Source of the DNA: Saprospiraceae bacterium
GTDB taxonomy: Bacteria > Bacteroidota > Bacteroidia > Chitinophagales > Saprospiraceae
Direction of reading: 5' to 3'
Assembly: GCA_016717105.1 (NCBI GenBank)
Contig: JADKGF010000007.1
Span: 1-64,000, forward strand
Length of the DNA stretch: 64,000 nucleotides
The notes below the pieces were generated by a model. That model made no database searches. It saw nothing but the letters and a program-made list of their open reading frames with translations, and was not told the DNA's origin. Made by a program: the position numbers and the translations under genes. Positions within the stretch are counted from its first letter, which is position 1, and each line of letters opens with the position of its first letter. Positions 50,230 through 60,629 of the stretch are shown here, in pieces.

Positions 50230-51015
50230 TTATTTTATAAAGGCAGGAATATTTTCGTTAATGGATAGAAATTCATTCGCCAAATTGAGGAAATTAATAG
50301 CTCCTTTGCTGCTGGCATCATAAATAATTACAGGTTGACCCAATGAAGGCGCTTCACCAATTTTACTATTTCTATGGATTATGGTTTCGTAAATTCTATC
50401 TGAGATTATATGTCTTATCTCTTCAAGTACCATATTGGCCATCCTTAGTCGCTGATCGTACATAGATAGCAACACACCTTCTACAGCAAGGTTAGGATTG
50501 AGTGATTGTTGTACGAGGTTGATTGTATCTTTTAGTTTACCAAATCCTTCGAGCGAGAAAAATTCACATTGCACAGGAACTAAAATGCTATCTGCAGCAG
50601 TAAGTGCATTAAGTGTAATCAAACCCAAAGATGGAAGACAGTCTATAAAGATATAATCGTATTCATCTTTGATCCCTTCGAGAACATTTTTCATTTTGTA
50701 CTCTCTTCCCTCGGCATTGACCAATTCGATTTCAGCGCCAACTAGATCGATAGAAGACGGCAAGATCGATAAATTAGGTGTATCTGTCTTTATGATACCG
50801 AGTTTAGGATCAGTACCTTCTGTAAGGCAGTCATAAGTCGTGATCGTGATTTGATCTGCTTTGACGCCAACACCTGATGTCGAATTAGCTTGTGGATCGG
50901 CATCTATCAACAATATTTTTTTTTCGAGCACTGCCAATGTTGCAGCAAGATTAATGGCTGTTGTTGTTTTGCCTACGCCACCTTTTTGATTGGCAATTGC
51001 AATGATTTTACCCAT
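50230..51015 (-). CDS. parA: ParA/Soj chromosome-partitioning ATPase
   Basis: This 261-aa deviant Walker ATPase has KGGVGKTTTAINLA, LLIDADPQANS and IDCLPSLG. The start at 51015 (MGKIIAIANQKGG) is the family's normal start; the longer reading overlaps the upstream hydrolase gene. It positions chromosome origins with ParB. Confidence 0.95.
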   Translation of the reverse strand: MGKIIAIANQKGGVGKTTTAINLAATLAVLEKKILLIDADPQANSTSGVGVKADQITITTYDCLTEGTDPKLGIIKTDTPNLSILPSSIDLVGAEIELVNAEGREYKMKNVLEGIKDEYDYIFIDCLPSLGLITLNALTAADSILVPVQCEFFSLEGFGKLKDTINLVQQSLNPNLAVEGVLLSMYDQRLRMANMVLEEIRHIISDRIYETIIHRNSKIGEAPSLGQPVIIYDASSKGAINFLNLANEFLSINENIPAFIK

Positions 51016-51022
51016 ATGTGTA

Positions 51023-51703
51023 TTATAAGTCCGTACTTTGTCCGATATTAAGTAATATAAGTTCCTTTCCCGCATCCTGAAAAGCTTTGACTGCTTTTTC
51101 GTGATCGATTTTTATATATCCAAAGGTGTCAAAATGACAACCTATTATTTTGTCGCATTGTATGAAATCTGCTGCCATGACGGCATCATCATATCCCATG
51201 GTGAAATTGTCCCCAATAGGCAAGATTGCAAAATCCAATTTTGGACAAGTCATGGGTATCAATTTCATATCCAAAGTTAATGCTGTGTCACCTGCGAAAT
51301 AAAAAGACTTACTATTGTTCCAGATTACAAATCCACCTGACGATCCGCCATGACTTCCATCAGGTAAAACACTAGAATGCACAGCCTGAACATATTTTAC
51401 AGTGCCAAAATCGAAACTGAATTTACCACCAAGGTTCATTGGATGGCCTGATATACCTTTCTGTTCGTACCAAGATACTATCTCGAAATTTGAAATAATT
51501 TTAGCGTTTGTCCTTTTTGAAATATATTCAGCATCCGCGACATGATCACCGTGACCATGCGATAGAAGGATGTAATCAGCATCTATTGTATCTAAATCCA
51601 CATGTGAAGCCATAGGATTTGTGGCAATCATTGGGTCAAATAATAATTGGTGGTCACCAGTCTGGAGGTGAAATGCGGATTGTCCTAAATAAGTAAGTTT
51701 CAT
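51023..51703 (-). CDS. UPF0173-type metallo-beta-lactamase-fold hydrolase
   Basis: The 226-aa protein has the metal-binding SHGHGDHVAD motif, an AVHSS His, FAGDTALTLDMKLI and GCHFDTFGYI. It matches the YtkL-like UPF0173 family, whose substrate is uncertain. It lies 7 bases upstream of parA and may be the first gene of the par operon. Confidence 0.85.
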   Translation of the reverse strand: MKLTYLGQSAFHLQTGDHQLLFDPMIATNPMASHVDLDTIDADYILLSHGHGDHVADAEYISKRTNAKIISNFEIVSWYEQKGISGHPMNLGGKFSFDFGTVKYVQAVHSSVLPDGSHGGSSGGFVIWNNSKSFYFAGDTALTLDMKLIPMTCPKLDFAILPIGDNFTMGYDDAVMAADFIQCDKIIGCHFDTFGYIKIDHEKAVKAFQDAGKELILLNIGQSTDL

Positions 51704-51896
51704 TTGAAAATAGCTTATTGGCTAATAATATTGATTATTTATGCTATGTATAATTAGCTATATATAAGTTATTTACCTAAAATATATACGATTACTTTAT
51801 CGATTTTAATATAAATCTTGCCACAAATGTACAAAATTTGCCGTTAGCATTATGCAACTAGCTGTTAATATTAGTTTAATGTTTCTATAAAGCGGC

Positions 51897-52913
51897 TCAA
51901 TTCACATTACCAACCTTTACAATGGTAAATTCAGGAGTTACGACGTTTCCGAATGAAGGAAACAAATCTATTCTTGCTGGCAAACTCTTATATGATGGTG
52001 TATTGGGGAATTCTGAAGACAAAGCAAGAATAACCTTTTTTATAACAACCAAATCAAAAGCTGTTACTTTGCCGTCATTATTGGCGTCTGATGCTAATTT
52101 TTTGTAAGCTTCGGCAAACGGTTCTATGGCAAGGATATGTTTTTGTATCAGTACCAAATCATATGCTGTAACTTTTGGTGAAAGGGCAGGCGCATCGCTT
52201 TCCATAATGATTTCTGGATTTGTCATTTCTGGAAAATCTGCAGATGGGTATGAAAATGAGTATTTTCCTAGGATATTTTTTGGTTATTTCTAGTTTGGGA
52301 GTATCCTGATCTTTAGGTTTTATAAAAAAACTAATATCACCATCTGGTATATCTAATCCCAACTTATTAATCCTCATATTTACAGTAGTCGGTAATATTG
52401 GCTTTTTGGTTTTGGCATATCAATGGCTCCATCAAGGTCATTAAAAAAAACTGGATATCTCATGGTCCTATCAGGCGCAATAACTACAAATGAAGGTGTA
52501 CCATACCAATCTCCATAAACACCATCTTTAAATGGTCCTGTGATATTATTTGCGCCACCATCTTGGCTAATACCTTTCATAGTTTGGTTGTAAGTGGCTT
52601 CAAAGGCAAGCACTTTAGGATCGTAATCACTGGTAATTGTGGTTACGCTAAAGAATTCAACACCATTATTTCCTGATCCAAACTGTACATACTTTTGTTG
52701 CCAAAATGGTGCATTAGCTATACAAGGTGGACAAGTAGTGAAAAAGAATTTTATAACAACTACTTTGCTACTATCCAGATAATTTTCGTAGAGTCTGTGT
52801 TGTTTTCCATGAACATCTCTTACCGAAAAATTGTGCATTGTTGTTTGACAAGTAATATGTGATGCAAAAGCTAGGCAACAAAATAGTAGGAACATTCGCA
52901 TAATATCCAACAT
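51897..52913 (-). CDS. Secreted thioredoxin-like + dockerin-like fusion (two frameshifts)
   Basis: The protein has a signal peptide (LLFCCLAFASHITC) and then an AhpC/TlpA-like thioredoxin domain with redox motif TTCPPC (Cys at about 61 and 64) and GTPSFVVIAPD. A frame change near 52401 (one A missing) leads through LPTTVNMRINKLGLDIPDGD. A second near 52282 (one extra A) leads to KYSFSYPSADFPEMTNPEI. A dockerin-like pair follows (VTAYDLVLIQKHILAIEPF, DANNDGKVTAFDLVVIKKVIL), and the protein ends TPEFTIVKVGNVN. The combination would place a disulfide enzyme on a calcium-binding scaffold. The target is unknown. Confidence 0.7.
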
Positions 52914-53072
52914 TTAATGGTAAAGAATCCTACAAAATTACTTGTTTTATTTGATATTGTCAAGTCCTGACGTGATTCATGGTCATTTCATCTATTCAAA
53001 TCGTCGATTCATATAAAAAAAATGGCCGTATATATTCCAAATTCGTAATATTGCACTGTAAACATTGAATGA

Positions 53073-54503
53073 ATGAAAAATTTATTTGTATTATCTTCCT
53101 TTATTTTTTTAATCATATTCATACCTGACGTCAAAGGACAGGAAATTTGGACATTAGAAAAATGCATCCAAACTGCCATCGAAAAAAGTATCAATATACA
53201 AAGTGCAGATGTAAATCTTCGCAGTACAGAAGTAGATTATAAGCAAGCTACTCATGCAAGATACCCAGATCTTTCAGCAGGGACTAATGTTGGTTGGAAT
53301 TTTGGTAGGACGATTGATCCTACTCGAAATGAATTTATCTCCGAAACATTCTTCAACAACAGCTTTTCGCTAAATTCTAACGTATTATTATACAATGCTG
53401 GTAAAATAAATAATAGCATAAAACAAGCAGATGTTTATAATAAAGCTGCCCTTAAGGATTTGGAACAATCAAAACGGGATATTAGTCTTAGTATTGCGAG
53501 TTTGTATTTGAATATACTTTTTGCAAAGGAAAACCTTCAAAATACGCAAAATCAGCTCGACCAAACTAAAAATCAACTTACCTTACTAAACAAACAAATA
53601 GCAGTAGGGAATCGCCCTGAAAATGACAGGCTGGATATCGAGGCTCAAATAGCGGTCAATGAACAATCCGTTACGGAAGCTACCAATACTTTGAATATCA
53701 ACTTATTAAACTTGAAGCAATGGCTGCGCTTAGATGTTCAAAACGAAATCGATGTCGTAGCGCCCTTAAGTCTGAATATTGGGACAGATCCAGATGTAAT
53801 CACATTTGACGAATTATATGAAAGTGCCTATCGCAATCAAGCTTCGCTTCATGCCAGTGAACTGAAGGTAAAAGGTGCAGAATTGGCTCAAAAAATTGCG
53901 TCAGCCGATCTCATGCCTGTGCTAAGTGCTGGTGGTTATCTACGTACAAATTATTCAAATAAGGGCGTTTTTATTTCGGGTTATGAACCTTATATTGCTG
54001 AGCAAGAAATACTCTTTAACGGAACTTCCGCAACTATTGGCATCCCACAACAGAAGCCTATCCTTGAGAAATCACCATATTTTGATCAATTTTCTGACAA
54101 CTTATCATATGGAATTGGGTTTTCGATGAGTATTCCAATATATAACAATTTGAGGGCAAGGTCAGGAGTTCAGCGTGCTAAATTAAATATTGAAAAGGCT
54201 AAATTGAATTATGATCAGCTCGATCAAAACCTGAAGATTACAATTGGTCAAGCGCATGCAGATGCCAAAGCAGCCAAATCAAGATATTTGGCGACTGAAA
54301 AAACACGTACTGCCCAAGTCAATTTATACAATAATGGAGTGAAAAAATTTGAAGCTGGAAGTACCAATGTTTTTGAGCTCACAAGATTAAAAACAGTTAT
54401 GGATAATGCCGTAATTAGTAATTTAATTGCAAAATATGATTACATTTTTCGCTCAAAAGTTCTTGATTTTTATTTAGGTAAACCTATAAAACTTGTTGAT
54501 TAA
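53073..54503 (+). CDS. TolC-family outer membrane efflux protein
   Basis: The 476-aa protein has a signal peptide (IPDVKGQ) and then two TolC/OEP repeats: EIWTLEKCIQTAIEKSINIQSADVNL ... ATHARYPDLSAGTNVGWNFGRT and LYESAYRNQASLHASELKVKG ... SYGIGFSMSIPIYNNLRARSGVQRAK. It forms an outer membrane tunnel. Followed by the HlyD adaptor after 46 bases. Confidence 0.9.
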   Translation: MKNLFVLSSFIFLIIFIPDVKGQEIWTLEKCIQTAIEKSINIQSADVNLRSTEVDYKQATHARYPDLSAGTNVGWNFGRTIDPTRNEFISETFFNNSFSLNSNVLLYNAGKINNSIKQADVYNKAALKDLEQSKRDISLSIASLYLNILFAKENLQNTQNQLDQTKNQLTLLNKQIAVGNRPENDRLDIEAQIAVNEQSVTEATNTLNINLLNLKQWLRLDVQNEIDVVAPLSLNIGTDPDVITFDELYESAYRNQASLHASELKVKGAELAQKIASADLMPVLSAGGYLRTNYSNKGVFISGYEPYIAEQEILFNGTSATIGIPQQKPILEKSPYFDQFSDNLSYGIGFSMSIPIYNNLRARSGVQRAKLNIEKAKLNYDQLDQNLKITIGQAHADAKAAKSRYLATEKTRTAQVNLYNNGVKKFEAGSTNVFELTRLKTVMDNAVISNLIAKYDYIFRSKVLDFYLGKPIKLVD

Positions 54504-54549
54504 CAATATATTACTAAAATACTTTAAACTTCTTATTTAATTAAATAAA

Positions 54550-55952
54550 ATGCAGAATTCAAAAAGAAAAATTGGTTGTTGTACGGACTCTTAGGTTTGT
54601 TTGTTGTTGTCGGTGCCTTTGCTATCTATAAAGGCCAAACCAAGCCTAAGGGTACTGCGGTTACTATAGAAACAGCAGAAAAGAGAACTATCAGAGAAAC
54701 AGTTTCTGCTAGTGGCAAGATATTCCCTGAAACAGAAGTAAAGATTTCATCAGATGTCTCTGGAGAGATAGTCGAGTTGTACGTAAATGAAGGTGATTCT
54801 GTGGTGGCTGGACAGATTTTAGCAAAAATAAATCCTGATGCTTATATCTCAGCGGTAGAACGAGGCGAAGCTAGCCTAAATGGTTCGAAAGCCCAACTTG
54901 CTATTAGTAAGTCCCAAATAGAATCCAATAAAGCACAAATGGAACAAATTTTAGCCCAGTTGGAAAATGCACGCACTATCCATAAGCGCAATGAATCGCT
55001 CAAAAAAGATGGTGTAATATCACAAGCAGAACTGGATCAAAGCCAAGCATCCTTGCGACAACTCGAGGCAAATTATCGTGCATCTCAAGCAAGCATTAAA
55101 TCTGCGCAACAAAATGCTGAAGCGTCAGAATACAGCATTCGAGGCGCAAATGCCAGTTTAAAGGAGCTCAAGACAAGTCTAAATCGTACCACGATAAAAG
55201 CACCGACTAGCGGTATTGTTTCTAAACTTTCAGTCGAAAAAGGTGAAAGAGTAGTAGGTACTATTCAAATGACAGGTACTGAAATGATGCGTATTTCTAA
55301 CCTAAATGCAATGGAAGTACAAGTGGATGTGAGTGAAAATGATGTTTTGAAAGTTTCTGTTGGAGATGAAGTAGAAATAGAGGTTGATGCATATCTTGGT
55401 AGAAAATTTAAGGGAACAGTTTCACAAATAGCAAATTCCGCATCGAATATAGCCAGTACTTCATCTGCATCTCTCAACACTGATAAAGTGACCAATTTTG
55501 TCGTGAAAATAAGCGTGGATGAGAAATCTTATGCAGATATTACAACCGGAAATACTAAATATCCATTGCGTCCTGGGATGTCTGCATCTGTGGACATATT
55601 TACGGATGAAGCCAAAGACATCGTAAGTGTGCCGATTCAGTCAGTGACGATTAGAGAAAAGGAAAGTGCCAAGGATAAGAAAAAGAAAGAAAAAATTGAA
55701 GGACAAGAAGATTCAGAGTCATCAGCAGAAGTTGAATTTGATGAAGTGGTTTTTCTTATAGATGCCGATACTGCCAAAATGGTCAAGGTTGAAATCGGAA
55801 TTCAAGATGATGAATTTATCATGATAAAATCCGGAATTAAGCTAGGAGATAAAGTCATAACTGGTCCATATACAGAGGTAAGCAAAAATCTGAAATCCGG
55901 AGATAAGGTGCGTATAAAAGAAGATAAAGACGATAAAAAAGAGGAGAAATAG
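54550..55952 (+). CDS. HlyD/MacA-type periplasmic adaptor (one frameshift)
   Basis: About 467 aa after repair. The start is the ATG at 54550, followed by a basic stretch and a membrane anchor (WLLYGLLGLFVVVGAFAIY); a missing A in the A5 run at 54561-54565 shifts the frame. Then come a lipoyl-like domain (GEIVELYVNEGDSVVAGQILAKI), a long coiled-coil hairpin (about 95-210), TTIKAPTSGIVSKLSVEKGERV and a barrel domain. An unusual Lys/Glu-rich insert (AKDKKKKEKIEGQEDSESSAE) lies at about 385-405. No MacB or RND pump gene follows. Confidence 0.85.
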
Positions 55953-55961
55953 CCATAAATT

Positions 55962-56581
55962 GTGGAAGACAGACATTTGATTGTTTTTGTTAAGAATCCA
56001 GTACTTGGTGAAGTTAAAACCAGATTGGCAGCAAGTCTTGGGGAACATAGAGCATTAGATATTTACAATGAGCTCTTAGCAATTACTAGAGAAAATATAG
56101 CAAATCTAGGCTGTCAAAAACACGTTTTTTCGGTAGTTTTATAGAAGATGACGTTATTTGGGAAGAAGCTTTTTTATCAAAAAACATTCAGGATGGCGGT
56201 GGCTTGGGTGAACGAATGGAAAGTGCATTCTATCGCATATTTCGATCTGAAAGTGACCCCGTAAAAGCTGTTCTTATCGGCAGTGATTGCCCTGAATTGA
56301 CTAGCGTTAATATTAATCAGGCCTTTGAGTTGTTGGATACAAATGATGTCGTATTAGGGCCTGCATTGGATGGCGGATACTACCTTATCGGAATGAAGAA
56401 AAATCATCCTGCAATCTGGTTGGAAATTGATTGGAGCACTGATCGGGTTTATCAGCAAACCATTGATAAAATAAATAAATTTAACATTTCATATTCAGTG
56501 TTGCCCGTATTACAAGATATTGATACACAAGACGATTGGTCAGATTATCTAAGTAGGAGAGGAGAAAAGGGAAATTTGTAG
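55962..56581 (+). CDS. DUF2064/TIGR04282 glycosyltransferase-like protein (one frameshift)
   Basis: GTG start at 55962 (LIVFVKNPVLGEVKTRLAASLG). After HVF one T is missing from the T6 run near 56128, and the frame resumes GSFIEDDVIWEEAFLSKNIQDGGGLGERM. The core AVLIGSDCPELTSVNINQAF ... LGPALDGGYYLIGMKK is a GT-A nucleotide-sugar-like fold. The family's substrate is unknown. It starts 9 bases after the HlyD stop. Confidence 0.8.
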
Positions 56582-56626
56582 GAACGTTTATTCTTCGCAT
56601 GAATTCCAAAGCAAGAAATAATTTTG

Positions 56627-56634
56627 TATTTTTG
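56627..56634 (+). promoter_or_regulatory. Putative -7 box of the thiolase gene
   Basis: TATTTTTG followed by CA matches TAnnTTTG, 29 bases before the ATG at 56663. Confidence 0.5.
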
Positions 56635-56662
56635 CAGATTGTTAATTTTCAAATAAGATATT

Positions 56663-57840
56663 ATGCAAAATGTATATATTGTCTCTGCAGTAAGGACACC
56701 TATTGGGTCATTTGGTGGAAGTTTGGCTAATGTACCTGCGACTACATTGGGTGCTTCAGCTGTAAAAGGGGCCATCGAAAAATCAGGTTTATCAGCTGAT
56801 GCCGTAGAAGAAATATTTATGGGCCATGTCGTTCAGGCTAATGCAGGTCAGGCTCCAGCAAGACAAGTGGCTTTACATTCAGGGCTGAAGAATTCCACAC
56901 CTTCGACCACTATAAATAAAGTTTGTGCATCTGGTATGAAGTCCGTCATGTTTGGCGCTCAGTCTATCCAATTGGGTCAAAACCAAGTGGTTGTTGCTGG
57001 CGGTATGGAAAATATGTCATCCATTCCTTTTTATTTACCAAAAGCAAGATATGGTTATGGCTATGGCAATGGAGAGATTGTAGATGGATTGGTTAGAGAT
57101 GGATTGGCCAATGTATATGATAATCAAGCTATGGGCTGTTTCGCGGATGCCACAGCGACCAAATTTAATATAAGCAGAGAAGAACAAGATGCCTTTGCTA
57201 TACAATCATATAAGAGGACGGAAGCAGCTTGGAAAGCAGGTGCTTTCGCAGATGAAGTCGTCGGTGTAGAAGTCAAGGATAGAAAAGGAAACATCAGTAC
57301 TATCGGTCATGATGAAGAGTATAAAATGTTATTTTTGACAAAATTCCATCACTACGTCCTGTATTCACAAAAGAAGGAACTGTGACTGCTGCCAATGCAT
57401 CTACTATTAATGATGGCGCTGCAGCCTTAATCTTGGTGAGTGAAGATTTCCTAAAAGCTAATCAACTTAAGCCATTGGCAAAAATAGTTTCTTATGCAGA
57501 TGGCGCACATGAGCCTGAATGGTTTACCACTGCGCCCGCTATTGCAGCCGAAAAAGCACTTAAAAGAGCAGGTCTAACCATAGGAGACATTGATTATTTT
57601 GAAGTTAATGAAGCATTTGCTGTGGTAACGCTTGCATTCATCAAACATTTTGGCCTCAGCCAAGATAAGGTCAATGTAAATGGTGGTGCAGTATCATTGG
57701 GTCATCCACTGGGATGCTCTGGTGCCAGAATCATTACAACACTTACACATGTGCTTCAGCAAAAGACTGGTAAATACGGTATGGCAGCTATCTGTAATGG
57801 TGGTGGCGGCGCAAGTGCGATCATCATCGAGCGCTTGTAA
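56663..57840 (+). CDS. Acetyl-CoA C-acetyltransferase (thiolase), one frameshift
   Basis: The enzyme condenses or cleaves acetoacetyl-CoA. The nucleophilic Cys is in INKVCASGMKSV (about residue 89). The C-terminal catalytic motifs NEAFAVV, GGAVSLGHPLGCSGARI and CNGGGGASAIII are intact. The frame fails at the A4 run at 57323-57326; one extra A restores VIFDKIPSLRPVFTKEGTVTAANAS. Corrected length is about 392 aa. Whether it is biosynthetic or catabolic cannot be told. Confidence 0.88.
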
Positions 57841-57849
57841 ATTTAGCCA

Positions 57850-58758
57850 TTATTTTTTATTGCTTATATCATCAAGGCATTCAGAAATTGCAGTGTACCA
57901 ATGGGGAATCTCAATATTGAATGCTTTTTTGATTTTAAGCTTGGATAATACACTCCAATGTGGCCTTACTGCCGGTGTAGGGTAGTCTTTTGATAGGATT
58001 GGCATTACTTTGCAAGGTAGATTTTGGAAAGCCATGATTTGCGTAGCAAGATCATACCAAGTGATAATACCTTCATTTGCATAATTGTAAGTATCATTGA
58101 AAAGGTTTTCTTTACCAGGATTGCTTGAAGTTTGTAATATAATATCTAAGACAGCAATGGCAAGATGTTTTGCAAAAGTTGGAGCGCCATATTGATCATT
58201 TACAACAGAAATTGTTGGCCGCTCTTGACCTAATCTCAACATAGTTTTTACAAAATTGTGTCCAAATGAAGAAACTACCCACGATGTACGGAGAATTAAA
58301 GCAGGTATTCCTGTTGCCCTGATTAAGTTTTCACCTTCGAGTTTGGAACTAGCATAGACACCTTTTGGATTTAAAGTTCCATCTTCTCTAAGCGGAAATC
58401 CATTATAGCTGTGATACACATAATCACTTGAAAAGTGGATTAACTTTGTATCTGCTTGGATGAGTGTTTTAGCAAGATTGGCACAAGCCGTAGCATTGAT
58501 GGCATAACAATTTTCAACATCTGTTTCTGCTTTATCGACCGCCGTATAAGCTGCACAATTGCTTACATAATCGTAATTTTTGTCAAGAAAGACTCGTTTC
58601 AATGCTTCTATATCCGAAATATCCAGAATATGCCTTGTAAAAAAATCAAAGTGGCAAAATTCAAATGAAGGTGCTAATCTCCTGAATTCGTTGCCCAATT
58701 GACCATCCGAACCCAACACTGCTATTGAAATTTTCTTTAAGGTAAAATCTCCATCCAT
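57850..58758 (-). CDS. rfbD: dTDP-4-dehydrorhamnose reductase
   Basis: This 302-aa SDR enzyme makes the last step to dTDP-L-rhamnose. It has the GSDGQLGNEF NAD(P) loop, SNCAAYTAVDKAE, HFSSDYVYHS, the YASSKLEGE catalytic Tyr/Lys and LRTSWV. It starts 3 bases after rfbC. rfbA and rfbB are not in the window. Confidence 0.92.
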   Translation of the reverse strand: MDGDFTLKKISIAVLGSDGQLGNEFRRLAPSFEFCHFDFFTRHILDISDIEALKRVFLDKNYDYVSNCAAYTAVDKAETDVENCYAINATACANLAKTLIQADTKLIHFSSDYVYHSYNGFPLREDGTLNPKGVYASSKLEGENLIRATGIPALILRTSWVVSSFGHNFVKTMLRLGQERPTISVVNDQYGAPTFAKHLAIAVLDIILQTSSNPGKENLFNDTYNYANEGIITWYDLATQIMAFQNLPCKVMPILSKDYPTPAVRPHWSVLSKLKIKKAFNIEIPHWYTAISECLDDISNKK

Positions 58759-58761
58759 GTA

Positions 58762-59310
58762 TTACAAAAAAGTCTTGTGGTTTCCAAAAAGTGGGAGATT
58801 CTTATCCTTTTCTGACACTATAAGTTCGTTATTTGGGATAATCCAATCAATACCTAAATTCGGGTCGCTATATAATAATCCGCCTTCTTGTTGTGGTGCA
58901 TAATAATTATCACACTTGTACGCAAAGATGGCTGTCTCAGAAAGGACTACATAGCTGTGGGCAAATCCTTTGGGTACGAAAAGCTGTTTTTTCCCGATTT
59001 CATTCAGGATCACGGACAAATGCTGTCCATATGTCGCCGAATCAGGTCTCACATCTACTATCACATCCAAAACTTCGCCTACTACACATCGCACGAGTTT
59101 GGTTTGGTCATAAGGTGGCAATTGGTAATGTAAGCCTCTTAATACTCCACGTGTTGATTTAGCTTCATTATCTTGAACAAACGAAATATTTGAAATCTCT
59201 TCAGGCATCGAAGTTGCAGTGAAAGTTTCCAAAAAATATCCTCGGTCATCTTTCCAGATTTTAGGTTCGAAAATCCAAACGCCTTCAAACTTTGTCTTAA
59301 TCCACGCCAT
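58762..59310 (-). CDS. rfbC: dTDP-4-dehydrorhamnose 3,5-epimerase
   Basis: This 182-aa cupin has the family motifs DDRGYFLETF, FVQDNEAKSTRGVLRGLHYQ with catalytic His, and PKGFAHSYVVLSE. It starts 2 bases downstream of der, so der-rfbC-rfbD read as one tight operon. Confidence 0.93.
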   Translation of the reverse strand: MAWIKTKFEGVWIFEPKIWKDDRGYFLETFTATSMPEEISNISFVQDNEAKSTRGVLRGLHYQLPPYDQTKLVRCVVGEVLDVIVDVRPDSATYGQHLSVILNEIGKKQLFVPKGFAHSYVVLSETAIFAYKCDNYYAPQQEGGLLYSDPNLGIDWIIPNNELIVSEKDKNLPLFGNHKTFL

Positions 59311-59312
59311 GA

Positions 59313-60629
59313 TTATTTTTCTCTAAAATATACGCTGATAGAAACACCAGTTAAGGTGAAATTTTTTCTCAGCTGGTTCTCAATAAAATTACGGTAACTT
59401 GGCTTGACATGATCCGGATAATTGCAATAAAACACAAATGAAGGATAATAGACAGGCAATTGCGTTACATATTTGATTTTTATATACTTTCCACGGTGTG
59501 ATGGTGGTGGGTTTTTTTCTATAACATCCAACATGACATCATTGAGTACTGATGTTTTTATTTTCTGTTTTCTGTTTTCATGGACTTGAAGGGCAGTTTC
59601 TACTGTTTTGAAGATCCGTTGTTTATCCAATACAGATGTGAACAAAATCGGAACATCGGTAAATGGAGCTATTTTTTCTTTAAGGCTCTTTTCGAAGTCT
59701 CTGGCAGTATTGGTTTCTTTTTGTATCAAATCCCATTTATTTACCAGAATAACCAAGCCTTTTTTTCGCTTCTGAATAAGACCTAAAATACTAAGATCTT
59801 GCGACTCTATACCTACTGTGGCATCCAACATAAGCAAACAAACATCGGCTTCTTCTATGGCTTTAATTGCCCTAATCACGGAGTAAAACTCAAGGTCTTC
59901 ATGCACTTTTGCTTTTTTGCGAATTCCTGCCGTGTCTATCAAATAAAACTTCTTGTCAAACTTGTTGTACAAAGCATAAATAGCATCTCGTGTCGTACCT
60001 GGTATATCAGTTACAATATTCCTTTCTTCGCCCATGAGGGCATTAGTCATCGATGATTTTCCTACATTGGGCTGGCCCACGATGGCGATTTTTGCTATTT
60101 CATTGTCTTGTGTGTCAGATTCTTCAGATATATTTTCAGGGAGTACATCGGCCACCATGTCTAATAATTCGCCTGTACCACCACCTGAAATGGATGATAT
60201 GAAAACAGTGTCATTAAACCCTAAGCTCCAAAATTCATTAGCCAACATTTGCCTTTGGGCATTATCGACTTTATTAACGGCTAAGATTACTTTTTTAGGA
60301 TTTTTGCGTAGAATACCTGCTATCTCTTCATCTAAGTCTGTGATCCCTGTAGTTACATCTACAACAAAGACAATAACAGTGGCTTCGTCGATGGCAATTT
60401 GTACTTGTCTTCTGATTTCGGCTTCGAAGATATCACTAGAATTTTTGACAAATCCTCCAGTATCTACTACGGTAAAGTTTTTGCCATTCCAGTCTGAAAA
60501 ACCATAAATTCGGTCTCTAGTCACACCACTAACATTATCAATAATAGATTTTCTCTCGCCAATCAGCCTGTTAAAAAGTGTTGATTTTCCAACATTAGGT
60601 CTACCTACTATAGCTACAATTTGTGACAT
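59313..60629 (-). CDS. der: GTPase Der (EngA)
   Basis: The 438-aa ribosome-assembly GTPase has two G domains (GRPNVGKSTLFNRL ... VDTGGF ... AVNKVD and GQPNVGKSSMTNAL ... IDTAGIRKKAKVHEDLEFYS ... LVNKWD). A C-terminal KH-like domain ends it (PPPSHRGKYIKIKYVTQLPVYYPSFVFYCNYPD). Intact, normal length. Confidence 0.96.
   Translation of the reverse strand: MSQIVAIVGRPNVGKSTLFNRLIGERKSIIDNVSGVTRDRIYGFSDWNGKNFTVVDTGGFVKNSSDIFEAEIRRQVQIAIDEATVIVFVVDVTTGITDLDEEIAGILRKNPKKVILAVNKVDNAQRQMLANEFWSLGFNDTVFISSISGGGTGELLDMVADVLPENISEESDTQDNEIAKIAIVGQPNVGKSSMTNALMGEERNIVTDIPGTTRDAIYALYNKFDKKFYLIDTAGIRKKAKVHEDLEFYSVIRAIKAIEEADVCLLMLDATVGIESQDLSILGLIQKRKKGLVILVNKWDLIQKETNTARDFEKSLKEKIAPFTDVPILFTSVLDKQRIFKTVETALQVHENRKQKIKTSVLNDVMLDVIEKNPPPSHRGKYIKIKYVTQLPVYYPSFVFYCNYPDHVKPSYRNFIENQLRKNFTLTGVSISVYFREK

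Noticed and set aside
49322..51015. parS site near parAB
   Set aside because: I looked for the usual GTTTCACGTGAAAC-like palindrome and saw none in or near these genes.
513..57326. Programmed ribosomal frameshifting as an explanation of the shifts
   Set aside because: Sites share no slippery heptamer or downstream structure, run in both directions, and cluster three or four to a gene.
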